Notes under the pieces: model-generated
Told to the model about the DNA's origin: nothing
The model's database searches: none
Seen by the model: the letters and a program-made list of their open reading frames with translations, nothing else
Translations under genes and position numbers: made by a program
Shown here: positions 43,664-52,316 of the stretch, piece by piece
How positions within the stretch are numbered: the stretch's first letter is position 1
Layout of the letters: each line of letters starts with the position of its first letter
Assembly (NCBI RefSeq): GCF_001748245.1
Contig: NZ_BDFO01000001.1
Location: forward strand, 1,225,345 to 1,289,344
Direction of reading: 5' to 3'
Length of the DNA: 64,000 nt
Origin: Oligoflexus tunisiensis
GTDB taxonomy: Bacteria; Bdellovibrionota_B; Oligoflexia; Oligoflexales; Oligoflexaceae

Positions 43664-45130
43664 TCAGGCCTCATCATCTTTCCACAGGATCGTCCAACGT
43701 GTTCCTTCGGGAGTATCCATCACTTCAATATTCAACTGCAAAAGCTCCTGCCGCACGGCATCGGCCTTGGCCCAGTCCTTGTTTTGCCGGGCCTCATTGC
43801 GCGCCTGGATCAGGCGGTTGACTTCGCTTTCCGCGAGGTTCATCTCTTTCAGAATCTGCAATTTAAGCTGGGAAATAAAGGCCTGCGGCTCCATCCGCAG
43901 AAGGCCGAACACCCCAAAGAGTTCGCGCAGGGTTTGAACATAGGCCTTGGCCGTGAAACATTTCGCGGGCGTTTTCTTGCCCTGCCGCAGTTCGTTGGCC
44001 CGGCGGAAACCCTGCAAAAGTTCGCGCATGGCGCCCACGGTTCCAAAGTCGTTGCTCATCTCATGATGAAAAGCTTCCACCAGGGCCCGCGGATCAAAGC
44101 CCGGCACCAGTTTTTCCTGAAGCGGGGCATCCGCCGCGAGGCGATCGAGATCCTGGAGGCTTTCATAGAAATAAAGGAGACGGCGCGCGGCCTGACGGAA
44201 GACCTGTTCCGAGAAGTCCACATTCGACGTGTAATGGAACTGCAGATACGCGAGCCGCAGCACCTCCCCGGGGAAACGCGCGATGAAGTCCTTGATCATG
44301 ATGTGATTGCCAAGGCTCTTCGACATTTTCTGCTTATTGATCGTCAGGAGTCCCGAATGCATCCAATAGCGCGCATAACCGCAGCCATTGGCGGCTTCTG
44401 ACTGGGCTATTTCATTTTCATGATGGGGGAAGACCAGATCGCGTCCGCCGCCGTGAATATCAAAGGTGGCCCCGAGGAACATTTTCGCCATCGCGCTGCA
44501 CTCGATGTGCCAGCCCGGGCGGCCGCGACCCCAGGGGCTGTCCCATGAGGCGCCTTCGGTTTCATCGTGTTTCCACAGGGCGAAATCCATGTCGAATTCC
44601 TTGTCACCGGCGACCAGGTCGCGTGTCCCCACCCGCAGTTCATCGATTTTGCGATTGGAAAGTTTCCCGTAATCGCTCTTCTTGAGCACGCGGTAGTACA
44701 CATCACCTTCCGCGTTGGCGTAAGCATAACCCTTCTGCACAAGGGCCTGAATCATGGTGATAATCTGCGGGATCGATTCCGACACGCGCGGTTCATGATT
44801 GGCCGGCCGCACTCCAATCAGCGCCATATCCTCTTCCGAGGAGGCGATCATCGCGTCCACCAGCTGTTTGGGACTGATGCCGCGTTCCTGGGCCCGGTTG
44901 ATGATCTTGTCGTCAACATCGGTGTAATTACGCACGTAGGTGACGCGATAACCGCAGTATTCGAAGTAGCTGCGGATCACATCGAAGTACACCGCTTGCA
45001 TTGCGTGGCCAAGATGACAATTATCGTAGACGGTGACACCGCAGGCATACATCCTGACGTGATTCGGCTCGAGGGTTTCCAGCTTTTCTTTTTTTCCGGT
45101 AAGTGTGTTGAGGAGATGGATCTCGCGCAC
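43664..45130 (-). CDS. cysS: cysteinyl-tRNA synthetase
   Basis: The 488-residue class I synthetase charges tRNA-Cys. It has the zinc/cysteine site YACGVTVYDNCHLGHA with HIGH-type HLGH at residues 39-42, HIECSAMAKMFLG, HGGGRDLVFPHHENEIAQSE, and KMSKS at 268-272. I place the start at a GTG at 45130, which has AGGAG six bases upstream and begins at the normal family N-terminus (REIHLLNTLTG). The open frame to 45190 is an unlikely extension. It is the first gene of the cysS-hutI pair and divergent from the gene at 45293. Confidence 0.96.
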   Translation of the reverse strand: MREIHLLNTLTGKKEKLETLEPNHVRMYACGVTVYDNCHLGHAMQAVYFDVIRSYFEYCGYRVTYVRNYTDVDDKIINRAQERGISPKQLVDAMIASSEEDMALIGVRPANHEPRVSESIPQIITMIQALVQKGYAYANAEGDVYYRVLKKSDYGKLSNRKIDELRVGTRDLVAGDKEFDMDFALWKHDETEGASWDSPWGRGRPGWHIECSAMAKMFLGATFDIHGGGRDLVFPHHENEIAQSEAANGCGYARYWMHSGLLTINKQKMSKSLGNHIMIKDFIARFPGEVLRLAYLQFHYTSNVDFSEQVFRQAARRLLYFYESLQDLDRLAADAPLQEKLVPGFDPRALVEAFHHEMSNDFGTVGAMRELLQGFRRANELRQGKKTPAKCFTAKAYVQTLRELFGVFGLLRMEPQAFISQLKLQILKEMNLAESEVNRLIQARNEARQNKDWAKADAVRQELLQLNIEVMDTPEGTRWTILWKDDEA

Positions 45131-45292
45131 GATAACTCCTAAGGCACCAAAAACATTGTCATAATATCTGGGCAAAAACGACCAGATCACTCTTATACAA
45201 GACGCAAGCGGAGCGTGTCCATTGCATCGCTGCAGTTTAGCCTCAAGTTTCCGGCTCGTCGTTCGATAAATGAGGCAGGAGGATCGACATCG

Positions 45293-45613
45293 ATGTCCGG
45301 TGCATCCAAATCACAAATGATCGACGTTTCGGAGCTGCAGTATTATTTCGATGCTGTGGAGCGTGATAGTTTGGATCGTCAGAGTCATAGCCGACGGTCC
45401 TCGGAAGTTCTGGCCATTCGGGATAAACTTTTGACGCTGCCCGACAAGGATTTCGAAGCGGCCGTGCAGACGATCAAGAATATTCTGACGCCCACCGGTG
45501 GCCAGGCCCCCGGTTCGGAAGAGAACAAGGTCAAAAAGCAGCAGGCTGCCGACCTTTATGAAAAGACCCGCGCAGATAAACCACTGACCTCGCTGAAGGC
45601 CGGTTCGGTTTAG
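45293..45613 (+). CDS. small cytosolic protein of unknown function
   Basis: The 106-residue product lacks a signal peptide or membrane segment. It is charged and helical, with a central segment VLAIRDKLLTLPDKDFEAAV and a disordered Lys/Glu-rich tail. Its size and helical C-terminal half recall small regulators such as FlgM-like anti-sigma factors, but no signature supports that. The start at 45293 has GCAGGAGG about ten bases upstream; a frame open to 45215 has none. Confidence 0.58.
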   Translation: MSGASKSQMIDVSELQYYFDAVERDSLDRQSHSRRSSEVLAIRDKLLTLPDKDFEAAVQTIKNILTPTGGQAPGSEENKVKKQQAADLYEKTRADKPLTSLKAGSV

Positions 45614-45715
45614 AGACAAAACTTACCATAACCGATACCCCTTCCAACCCGGGACTGCCCAGGTTCCCTCGCTTTCGACTACAATGGAGCAAAGGCATCA
45701 GCGAGAGGGGAACGC

Positions 45716-46399
45716 ATGCAACATCCGCTTTGGGATGACGAAATGAAGTTTGAGCTTTTCCGTTTCCGCAGCGAGCTGAAAACGGAAAATATTCGTGTCC
45801 TCGCCGAACCCATGGGGCTCGGCCTTGTGAAACGCGAAATCAGCTCCGGGCGCAGCCTCTACCCACAGCTGGCCCATACTCCGATACAGCCCGAAACGAC
45901 GGCTGCAAAAAATCTAAATCCCAGATCGACACCCACACCCGCACCCTTGAACTATCCAACACCCGGTGAGATGCCTGCGGCATCTTTGCAAACGCCCCCG
46001 ATTCCAGCGATCCCTCATCCCCAGCAACCCTTGATGACCATGGCCCACAACCCACAGAGCAGCCTACGCCGGTGGCTCTTCTACGTGCTGTCCCACTGCG
46101 TTGATCTTGGTTTTGTTGGGCTGTGTCTGGGGCTGGGTTTTATTGTTCTCGGCTTCGTCCTCGATCCGACGAACATGTCTCTGCACCCTGGAACATGGAT
46201 GCAGGCTGCACCCGTCCAGGTCCTGCGACAGATTCATGGCTGGGCTCTGATGGTCGGAGTTTATATTGTGTTTGGCTGCTACTGGTGTTTCTTCCGGTTC
46301 GTTTCCGGTGCCACCCTCGGCGAAACTTGCTTGCACAATTTCAGCCATGACGTCGAGCCTCCACGCGCCGCCTCAGTCAAGGGCTCTGGGGATTCCTGA
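45716..46399 (+). CDS. RDD-like membrane protein
   Basis: The 227-residue protein has a long Pro/Thr-rich N-terminal cytosolic region (residues about 45-110) followed by an RDD-like membrane domain. A first helix (FYVLSHCVDLGFVGLCLGLG) carries a conserved-type Asp, a hydrophilic loop follows, then a second helix (WALMVGVYIVFGCYWCFF) and the phrase SGATLGETCLHNF, close to the GxTLGK motif of RDD proteins. Function of the family is mixed and not inferable here. GAGAGGGGAA precedes the ATG. A role in export regulation is only speculation. Confidence 0.65.
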   Translation: MQHPLWDDEMKFELFRFRSELKTENIRVLAEPMGLGLVKREISSGRSLYPQLAHTPIQPETTAAKNLNPRSTPTPAPLNYPTPGEMPAASLQTPPIPAIPHPQQPLMTMAHNPQSSLRRWLFYVLSHCVDLGFVGLCLGLGFIVLGFVLDPTNMSLHPGTWMQAAPVQVLRQIHGWALMVGVYIVFGCYWCFFRFVSGATLGETCLHNFSHDVEPPRAASVKGSGDS

Positions 46400-46508
46400 C
46401 CGGGCATCCTTGACAGTCTCAAGATGTGGTATGTATAGTTGTTATAAGCCTTTTTAAAAGTAAATGAATGACTTGGCCAGCGTCCTCGAGGACGTCGGAG
46501 GAAAAGCC

Positions 46509-47399
46509 ATGAAGCGCTCGGGAGCTGTGAAATTCCCCCACTCGGTGCAACTGTTTAAGTTTTGTCAGAAAGTGATGATGCACCAAAAGGGTACCAAGGT
46601 TCGGGACCAGGAGGTGGGCTCGATCCTGAATTTCAATCCCTCGGATTGCAGTCACTGGAAACGCGGGGAGAAAAATGTTCGGTCGGTTTTCGCATTAGCG
46701 AAACTCGCCGATGCCTTGAGCGTTGAAACCACACTCATTCACGATATCACTAGCGGTACCGCTGATCTGGATGAGGCGTTTTTTGAGTATCAGGAAGCGA
46801 AGAGCTTTCGTGCGCTCAAAGAACAAATTCAAAAAGTGGAGCATGAGCAGCTGAAGGCCGCTCGTGAACGCGTTGTTGAATTCACCCAGCGTATTCAGCA
46901 GGAATGTGAATTCCAGACGCCGCCACTGTACCTGCCAGAGGTCATGCGGACCTTTGCTTTCATCAGCACGCAACCGGTCGATATGCTCGATAAACTGAGC
47001 CGTATCCTGCGCGTCAAGGCTGGCCAATACTGTATTCAGTATAAAAAAGGCGAGTTGAAAGCTCAGACCCGTATGTCGATGGTCAAGGACCTCGCGCGTA
47101 TCATCTTTGAAGGGGAGCGCGGTCGTTTCCCTGAATTCGGTCCCATGCAGGCTGAACTCGTGGCTTACGAAGAGCAGGTGTTTGTCGCCAATCTTCTGCT
47201 GCCCCGTTCGATGCTGCAGACGGAACTCAGCAAGCTGGATACCCGCCGCAACGTCATCAGCGAACTGGCGACGATCTTCTGGGTGCCCAAGTCCCTGATC
47301 AGCTATCAGCTGCAGGAAATCGTCTGCGAAACGCTGCAGCCTGATGCTGCCGCCCGCGGTCACGCTGAGATCACCCGACCGGAATCCATCACCGCCTAA
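46509..47399 (+). CDS. ImmA/IrrE-like regulator with degenerate metal site
   Basis: The 296-residue protein joins an N-terminal helix-turn-helix-like region (residues about 10-80, with VGSILNFNPSDCSHWKRGEK resembling XRE recognition helices) to a C-terminal domain like ImmA/IrrE: EEQVFVANLLLPRSML at 221-236, then ISELATIFWVPKSLISYQL at 250-268. In active members an HExxH motif lies just upstream; here the equivalent stretch reads KDLAR at 193-197, so zinc-dependent cleavage is not expected. It may bind DNA or a partner instead. The ATG at 46509 has GGAGGA seven bases upstream. An ATG at 46464 lacks a ribosome site. Confidence 0.65.
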   Translation: MKRSGAVKFPHSVQLFKFCQKVMMHQKGTKVRDQEVGSILNFNPSDCSHWKRGEKNVRSVFALAKLADALSVETTLIHDITSGTADLDEAFFEYQEAKSFRALKEQIQKVEHEQLKAARERVVEFTQRIQQECEFQTPPLYLPEVMRTFAFISTQPVDMLDKLSRILRVKAGQYCIQYKKGELKAQTRMSMVKDLARIIFEGERGRFPEFGPMQAELVAYEEQVFVANLLLPRSMLQTELSKLDTRRNVISELATIFWVPKSLISYQLQEIVCETLQPDAAARGHAEITRPESITA

Positions 47400-47429
47400 T
47401 GGTGGTTGAACTATCTAATCGCAACAGTT

Positions 47430-47460
47430 GGGGCTCCGGTAAAACGGAGCTCTTTTTTTT
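47430..47460 (+). terminator. intrinsic terminator after the ImmA/IrrE-like gene
   Basis: A 9-bp stem with two G-U pairs and a six-base loop is followed by eight T residues. It begins 30 bases after the stop and is a convincing Rho-independent terminator. Confidence 0.9.
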
Positions 47461-47569
47461 GTGTTTTGCCGGACCTGGCGGCCGCGGACCCGGGTCCTGA
47501 TTCCCCCAAACCTTAAGAAACAGCCCTCCTGCACCGAAAAGACCTTGAGGCCAACAGTGAGGTTTTACG

Positions 47570-48628
47570 GTGAATACCGAGCAATTGAAAGTCTTTGAGT
47601 CTTTTGTCCAGGAAGCCATGCACCAAACGCTGCCGCAGGCCGGCCTGAGTCGCATCGAGGACAGCTCGGACGAAGACATGGTCCACTGGCCGGATCCGAT
47701 CCTGGTCAGCATCATGAGCTTTCAAAGCAACAATATGCAAGGCACCGCGGTTCTGGGCTGTGATGCCGCCTTTCTGGAACGCACCTATCCGAACTTCGAT
47801 CCGAGCGATCCCGACCGTGCTTCCCTGCTCCATGACTGGCTCGGGGAACTCAGCAACCTTTTGATAGGCCGGCTGAAAAATAAGCTCCTGCCCTATGGTG
47901 TGACGCTGAAACTCAATCCACCCTCGGTGATCGAAGCCAGCGAAGGAATCTTTGCCAGCTACGCCACCCGCCGCGATAATGTGAAGCTCTGGTTTAGCTG
48001 CGAGCATCAGTTCTTCTGTGTTTCATTCAGTATGGACCTCGATGAGTCGGTGAACCTGGCCGCGCAGCTCCCCAGCCAGGGTCATGAACTGCAGCCTGGC
48101 GACGCCATCTATCGCCTCAACGAACCGATGGGATCCTCCCGAAAATACGATGTGATCGCCCAGATCCGTTCGGGTGTGATGACGGATGATGATCCCGCCC
48201 TGCATGATGACTTTGAATTCGATGATGACGCTCCTATGCATCATCATACGATGAGCCGCCATCTGGAAGGTGTGGATGAGCTGGAAGCCAGCACCGGTAG
48301 AAAGTCGACGTCCAGCACCACGGTGCCGAATGCCACGCGCGTCCAATACCCTGATGTGCATCAAACCACGGTCACCGACAGCAGCATGCCGCGGAGTAAC
48401 AACCGTCGCAGTCTGGAAGCCGCGGAATGGGATGAACCCGGTGAACTCTGCCTGCGCTTTCAAGGCGGGAGCATCGTGCGTTTGTCACCGGCCAACCTTC
48501 TGGCCAACGGCACCCATCTTTTGGTTATCGAAGGATACCAGCTGGAGATCAAGCAGACGACGCATGGCATCTGTGTGACCCTGCCGGAACTCAAGATTTC
48601 CCTGGAAACCAGCATTCGCGCGGCCTGA
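47570..48628 (+). CDS. CheX-like protein with extra C-terminal domain
   Basis: The 352-residue protein has an N-terminal CheX/CheC-like domain. The phrase HDWLGELSNLLIGRLKNKL (Glu93, Asn96) followed by LNPPSVIEASEG matches the catalytic E-x-x-N helix and the proline turn of CheY-P phosphatases. An acidic, His-rich linker (DEFEFDDDAPMHHH-like, about residues 205-230) leads to a C-terminal beta-rich domain (ELCLRFQGGSIVRLSPANLL). It may dephosphorylate a receiver protein, perhaps one served by an Hpt kinase in the same genome. The start is GTG at 47570 with GAGG upstream. Confidence 0.68.
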   Translation: MNTEQLKVFESFVQEAMHQTLPQAGLSRIEDSSDEDMVHWPDPILVSIMSFQSNNMQGTAVLGCDAAFLERTYPNFDPSDPDRASLLHDWLGELSNLLIGRLKNKLLPYGVTLKLNPPSVIEASEGIFASYATRRDNVKLWFSCEHQFFCVSFSMDLDESVNLAAQLPSQGHELQPGDAIYRLNEPMGSSRKYDVIAQIRSGVMTDDDPALHDDFEFDDDAPMHHHTMSRHLEGVDELEASTGRKSTSSTTVPNATRVQYPDVHQTTVTDSSMPRSNNRRSLEAAEWDEPGELCLRFQGGSIVRLSPANLLANGTHLLVIEGYQLEIKQTTHGICVTLPELKISLETSIRAA

Positions 48629-48782
48629 CGTTTCACAGCGTTGCCATTATGTTGCAAGATGATGAAACATCTGGAGCATCCGCTCCCCCCAGTTCTCTGA
48701 AATCATCCAAAATTTCAACCTATTAGCATGGCCCTTGAGGCTGGCATATGACTTGATACGCGTGGGGCGGGATCACATTCAC

Positions 48783-49589
48783 ATGAAGGATATCGACGTG
48801 GAACTTTTCGGTTATACAGCCAGTATTTTGATGGGTCTCTCGCTCGGGATGATTGGAGGTGGCGGTTCCATACTTACTGTTCCCATCCTGGTCTATCTGT
48901 TTGCCTTACCGCCCGTGGTGGCGACAGGATATTCGCTTTTTGTCGTGGGTCTGACCGCGCTCGTCGGTGGTTTGTATGGACTCCGTCGTGGGCCGCTGGA
49001 TTTTAAAACCGTTTTGATTTTTGCCGCCTGCAGTTTTCCCGGAGTCCAGTTGACCCGCGCCTGGGTGATCCCGAATCTTCCGGATCCTGTTTTTCAGGTG
49101 GCCGGTTTTCACATGGGCAAAGGCACGCTGATGATGGCGGTTTTTGCCCTGCTCATGATCCTGGCCTCCTATTCGATGATTCGCCGCAGGACCCCGCAGC
49201 TCAAGGCTGAATGGAGTCCCATCCAACGCAATGTCATGATTGGTTTGGTTGGGCTCGGCGTTGGCTGCGTCACGGGATTTGTGGGGGCCGGTGGCGGATT
49301 TCTCGTCGTTCCGTCGCTGGTGATCCTGGTTGGACTGCCGATGAAAAAAGCGGTGGGCACCTCGCTCTTCATTATCGCCATCAACTCGCTCTCAGGTTTT
49401 ATCGGTGATTTGCAGCGGCAGGCTCTTGTGGATTGGACGCTCCTTCTCTCGATCGCAGCCATTGCCATCAGCGGAATTTTTCTGGGAACCTGGGCCTCCC
49501 GCTTTGTGGCGGAAGACAGGTTGAAAAAAGCCTTTGGCTGGTTTGTGCTGGTGATGGGATCCGGAATTTTGCTGCAGCAAACTGTTTAA
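48783..49589 (+). CDS. TSUP (TauE/SafE) family transporter
   Basis: The 268-residue inner-membrane protein has eight hydrophobic segments in two halves, each with the family's glycine-rich motif: GLSLGMIGGGGSILTVPILV near the start and GCVTGFVGAGGGFLVVPSLV in the second half. TSUP carriers export or import organosulfur compounds or anions such as sulfite; the substrate here is unknown. The ATG at 48783 is preferred over a TTG at 48735, though its ribosome site is weak. Its stop overlaps that of the convergent DUF445 gene by three bases. Confidence 0.88.
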   Translation: MKDIDVELFGYTASILMGLSLGMIGGGGSILTVPILVYLFALPPVVATGYSLFVVGLTALVGGLYGLRRGPLDFKTVLIFAACSFPGVQLTRAWVIPNLPDPVFQVAGFHMGKGTLMMAVFALLMILASYSMIRRRTPQLKAEWSPIQRNVMIGLVGLGVGCVTGFVGAGGGFLVVPSLVILVGLPMKKAVGTSLFIIAINSLSGFIGDLQRQALVDWTLLLSIAAIAISGIFLGTWASRFVAEDRLKKAFGWFVLVMGSGILLQQTV

Positions 49590-50338
49590 AGAAAGCTCGC
49601 ACCCAGACCGAGGATCGCTCCGAAGACACCGCCCCAGACCACCAGCCAGCCGAGGTGGGAGCGTATCATGTCCTGGATGATGTCCTTCACCATCTGCGGC
49701 GTCAGTTCCTCGAGCCGGGCCTGCACCACCTGTTCGATCTTGTCCATGAGGCCCGGGGCAGAGAAGTCCTTGGCCAGGACCTTGTGCAGGATTTCGCCGA
49801 ATTTCGGTGAGGCGACGATCTCACGAATGGCTTCCTCGATTTTTTGTTCGAAGGAGGGGCGCAGTTTATCCTTCACTGCATCGATGCCACCGAACATCGC
49901 CAGCATGGGTCCAAAGGGCGAATTCTGCACGGCGCTCATGAGCTTTTCAAAAAGGATATCGCGGTCGATCGCATTGATGATCACATCGGCTTCGATAGCC
50001 CGGGCGGCCTGATTGCCGAGGAAGCGTTCCAGGTTCTCCTGGGTGAAAAATTCCTTCATGATCAATTTACGAATGCCGCGTTTGAATTCCTCAAACTTGA
50101 GCGGGATGATGCCGGATCCATAAAGCCCCGGCACGCGCTCGAACAGCATGTAAATGGCGAGCCAGTTGGTGATGGCACCGGAGAGGGCGTAGGAGCCAAT
50201 GGCTTTAAGCTGAGGGCCCCAGATGGGACTGATAAAACCGAACATAAAACACAGGAGAGCGATGAGATTGGTGAGGAAACTCTTATCCGACCATTCGAAT
50301 TTTCCGTAAATACCGGCCGCCTTGCTTGAAAAACCCAT
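49586..50338 (-). CDS. DUF445 family membrane protein
   Basis: The 250-residue protein has hydrophobic segments near the N-terminus (LTNLIALLCFMFGFI) and C-terminus (WLVVWGGVFGAILGLG). The family phrase SGAITNWLAIYMLFERVPG is followed by GSGIIPLKFEEFKRGIRKLI, which defines DUF445 (YheB-like) proteins. Their function is not known. The start at 50338 has GGAAGG upstream. Its promoter region contains a palindrome like those in front of argR, which suggests possible arginine control. Confidence 0.85.
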   Translation of the reverse strand: MGFSSKAAGIYGKFEWSDKSFLTNLIALLCFMFGFISPIWGPQLKAIGSYALSGAITNWLAIYMLFERVPGLYGSGIIPLKFEEFKRGIRKLIMKEFFTQENLERFLGNQAARAIEADVIINAIDRDILFEKLMSAVQNSPFGPMLAMFGGIDAVKDKLRPSFEQKIEEAIREIVASPKFGEILHKVLAKDFSAPGLMDKIEQVVQARLEELTPQMVKDIIQDMIRSHLGWLVVWGGVFGAILGLGASFL

Positions 50339-50373
50339 GCGATTACCTTCCAATCTGAATATTCCATCCGTGT

Positions 50374-50393
50374 GCATATTACTACAAGTATGC
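50374..50393. promoter_or_regulatory. candidate ArgR box upstream of the DUF445 gene
   Basis: A 20-bp palindrome with arms GCATA and TATGC around a ten-base centre has the size of an arginine box and matches the one at 50590-50609. It overlaps the expected promoter of the minus-strand gene at 50338. A true ArgR site is inference. Confidence 0.4.
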
Positions 50394-50589
50394 GCATAGC
50401 CGGCGCAAGATCAAAAGGTCGTCACCGGCACCCCGCTCCCACTGACTGATACATTTAGATCATTGATTTCGATAAGTTGCCAGTACCAAAGCCTTGTCCA
50501 GGCTGGGACACATCGGTCCATTCCCGACCTTTTCTGCAGTGTCCCAAAAAAATTATGAAAGCGCCCCCATTTTTTTGTTGGGTGAGTCT

Positions 50590-50644
50590 GCATAATAGTG
50601 TAGTTATGCGTATGTTAAGTCTATTTATGCACATGATACGCATA
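50590..50644. promoter_or_regulatory. palindromic operator region of argR (candidate ArgR boxes)
   Basis: The 67 bases before argR contain GCATAA and TTATGC arms at 50590-50595 and 50604-50609. They also hold a 9-bp inverted repeat TATGCGTAT/ATACGCATA at 50605-50613 and 50636-50644, and a third TATGC/GCATA pair at 50626-50630 and 50640-50644. AT-rich tandem palindromes of about 18-20 bp are what hexameric ArgR binds. The sequence differs from the E. coli box, so this is a lineage-specific guess. Confidence 0.55.
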
Positions 50645-50656
50645 TAGGTGTCAGCC

Positions 50657-51076
50657 ATGCTCGACCAGAACCGCCTTAGCATCATTGCCGACGTTATTCG
50701 CAATAATAAGGTGAGCAACCAGCACGATCTCAAGGAACACTTGAAAGGGCGGGGATTCGATACCACGCAGTCCAGCATTTCCCGCGATCTGAAAAAGCTG
50801 GGTGTGGTGAAAGTCGAGGGTTTCTATAAGACGCCCAGCATTGCGCCCGGTGAATCCAGCAAAGTGGATCGACTCGATGCCACAACTGCCGGCGACAACC
50901 TCATCATTCTGAAGACCGGGCCTGGCAATGCCAACCGTGCCGGAGTGGTGATCGACCGCGCAAACATTCCTGGGATTTTGGGAACCATTGCGGGGGATGA
51001 CACTATTTTTGTCGCAGTCGCCAACCGTCAGCAGCAGGCCAAAGTCTTGAGACGCGTCTTTGCCCTGTTTGATTGA
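50657..51076 (+). CDS. argR: arginine repressor ArgR
   Basis: The 139-residue regulator has an N-terminal winged helix (LSIIADVIRNNKVSNQHDLK, then TQSSISRDLKKLGVVKVEG) and a C-terminal oligomerisation and arginine-binding domain with KTGPGNANRAGVVIDRA and GTIAGDDTIFVA, whose Asp pair contacts arginine. It should repress arginine biosynthesis when arginine is abundant. It sits directly before argG and argH with palindromes upstream, indicating autoregulation of an argRGH operon. I chose ATG 50657; GTG 50648 is possible. Confidence 0.94.
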   Translation: MLDQNRLSIIADVIRNNKVSNQHDLKEHLKGRGFDTTQSSISRDLKKLGVVKVEGFYKTPSIAPGESSKVDRLDATTAGDNLIILKTGPGNANRAGVVIDRANIPGILGTIAGDDTIFVAVANRQQQAKVLRRVFALFD

Positions 51077-51113
51077 TAGCCCATAACACACGTTCAAGAT
51101 GGAAGGAGCAATC

Positions 51114-52313
51114 GTGCAGGATATTAAGAAGATCGTACTCGCGTATTCCGGGGGACTGGATACTTCGGTCATGGCGAAGTGGATCAAGGAAACCTATCGT
51201 TGTGAAATCGTCGCCTTCACGGCCGATATCGGTCAAGGGGCAGAGCTGTCAGGGCTGGAGGAAAAGGCTCTGTCGACCGGTTGCTCCTCGATTTTTATTG
51301 AGGATCTGCGCGATGAATTTGTGCGCGATTATGTGTTTTATGCGATCAAGGCCAAGGCTGTTTATGAGGGCTGCTATCTGCTTGGCACCTCCGTGGCCCG
51401 CCCGGTGATCGCCAAGCGGCAGATCGAGATTGCGCAAAAAGTGGGAGCCGATGCGGTGGCTCATGGCGCAACCGGCAAGGGGAATGATCAGGTTCGTTTT
51501 GAACTGACCTATTATAGTCTGAAGCCCGATATCAAGGTGATCGCACCCTGGCGGAACTGGCCGTTCAAGTCGCGGACGGACTGTATCAATTACGCGAAGG
51601 AACATAATATTCCGGTGACCGCGACCGCGGCCAAGCCTTACTCGATGGATGCCAACCTTATGCACATCAGCTATGAAGGGGGTATTCTGGAGGATCCGTG
51701 GGCGGCTCCGCCTGAGGATATCTTCCTGCTCACCAAATCGGTGGAGCAGGCGCCGAATGAGCCGACGGTGCTGACGCTGGCCTTTGAACGTGGGGTGCCG
51801 GTCGCAATCAACGGTGAAGCCATGAGTCCTGTGGATCTTCTGACCCGTTTGAATGAAGTGGCCGGGCTCAATGGGGTGGGCCGGGTGGATATCGTGGAAA
51901 ATCGCTTTGTGGGAATGAAGTCGCGCGGTGTGTATGAAACTCCGGGTGTGACGGTCCTGCATCAGGCGCATCGGGCTTTGGAAAGCATCACGCTCGACCG
52001 TGAGGTGATGCGTCTGCGCGATGGGCTTTCGATCAAGGTTGCGGAGTTGATTTATAATGGGTTCTGGTTCGCGCCTGAGTTTCAGCATATCAAGGGCATG
52101 ATCGAAGGCATGATGGAAAACGTTACGGGTGAGGTGAAGCTGCGGCTTTATAAAGGCAATGTGACGACGCTTGGTCGGCGTTCGCCTTACTCGCTTTATA
52201 GTGAGCAGCTGGCGACTTTTGAAGCCGATCAGGTTTATAACCAGGCGGATGCGGAAGGGTTTATCAAGCTGAACGCTTTGCGTTTGCGCCGGCAGGCTCA
52301 GTTGCGGGGATAA
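51114..52313 (+). CDS. argG: argininosuccinate synthase
   Basis: The 399-residue enzyme joins citrulline and aspartate with ATP to make argininosuccinate. The pyrophosphatase-type P-loop AYSGGLDTS is at residues 10-18, followed by [63 protein letters not shown] and the late [17 protein letters not shown] at 51114 is the best start, since AAGGAG ends five bases before it; the ATG at 51099 lacks a ribosome site. It follows argR by 37 bases. Confidence 0.97.
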   Translation: MQDIKKIVLAYSGGLDTSVMAKWIKETYRCEIVAFTADIGQGAELSGLEEKALSTGCSSIFIEDLRDEFVRDYVFYAIKAKAVYEGCYLLGTSVARPVIAKRQIEIAQKVGADAVAHGATGKGNDQVRFELTYYSLKPDIKVIAPWRNWPFKSRTDCINYAKEHNIPVTATAAKPYSMDANLMHISYEGGILEDPWAAPPEDIFLLTKSVEQAPNEPTVLTLAFERGVPVAINGEAMSPVDLLTRLNEVAGLNGVGRVDIVENRFVGMKSRGVYETPGVTVLHQAHRALESITLDREVMRLRDGLSIKVAELIYNGFWFAPEFQHIKGMIEGMMENVTGEVKLRLYKGNVTTLGRRSPYSLYSEQLATFEADQVYNQADAEGFIKLNALRLRRQAQLRG

Positions 52314-52316
52314 ATG

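Noticed and set aside
46464..46508. Upstream ATG as start of the ImmA/IrrE-like gene
   Set aside because: No ribosome site precedes it, whereas GGAGGA is well placed before the ATG at 46509.
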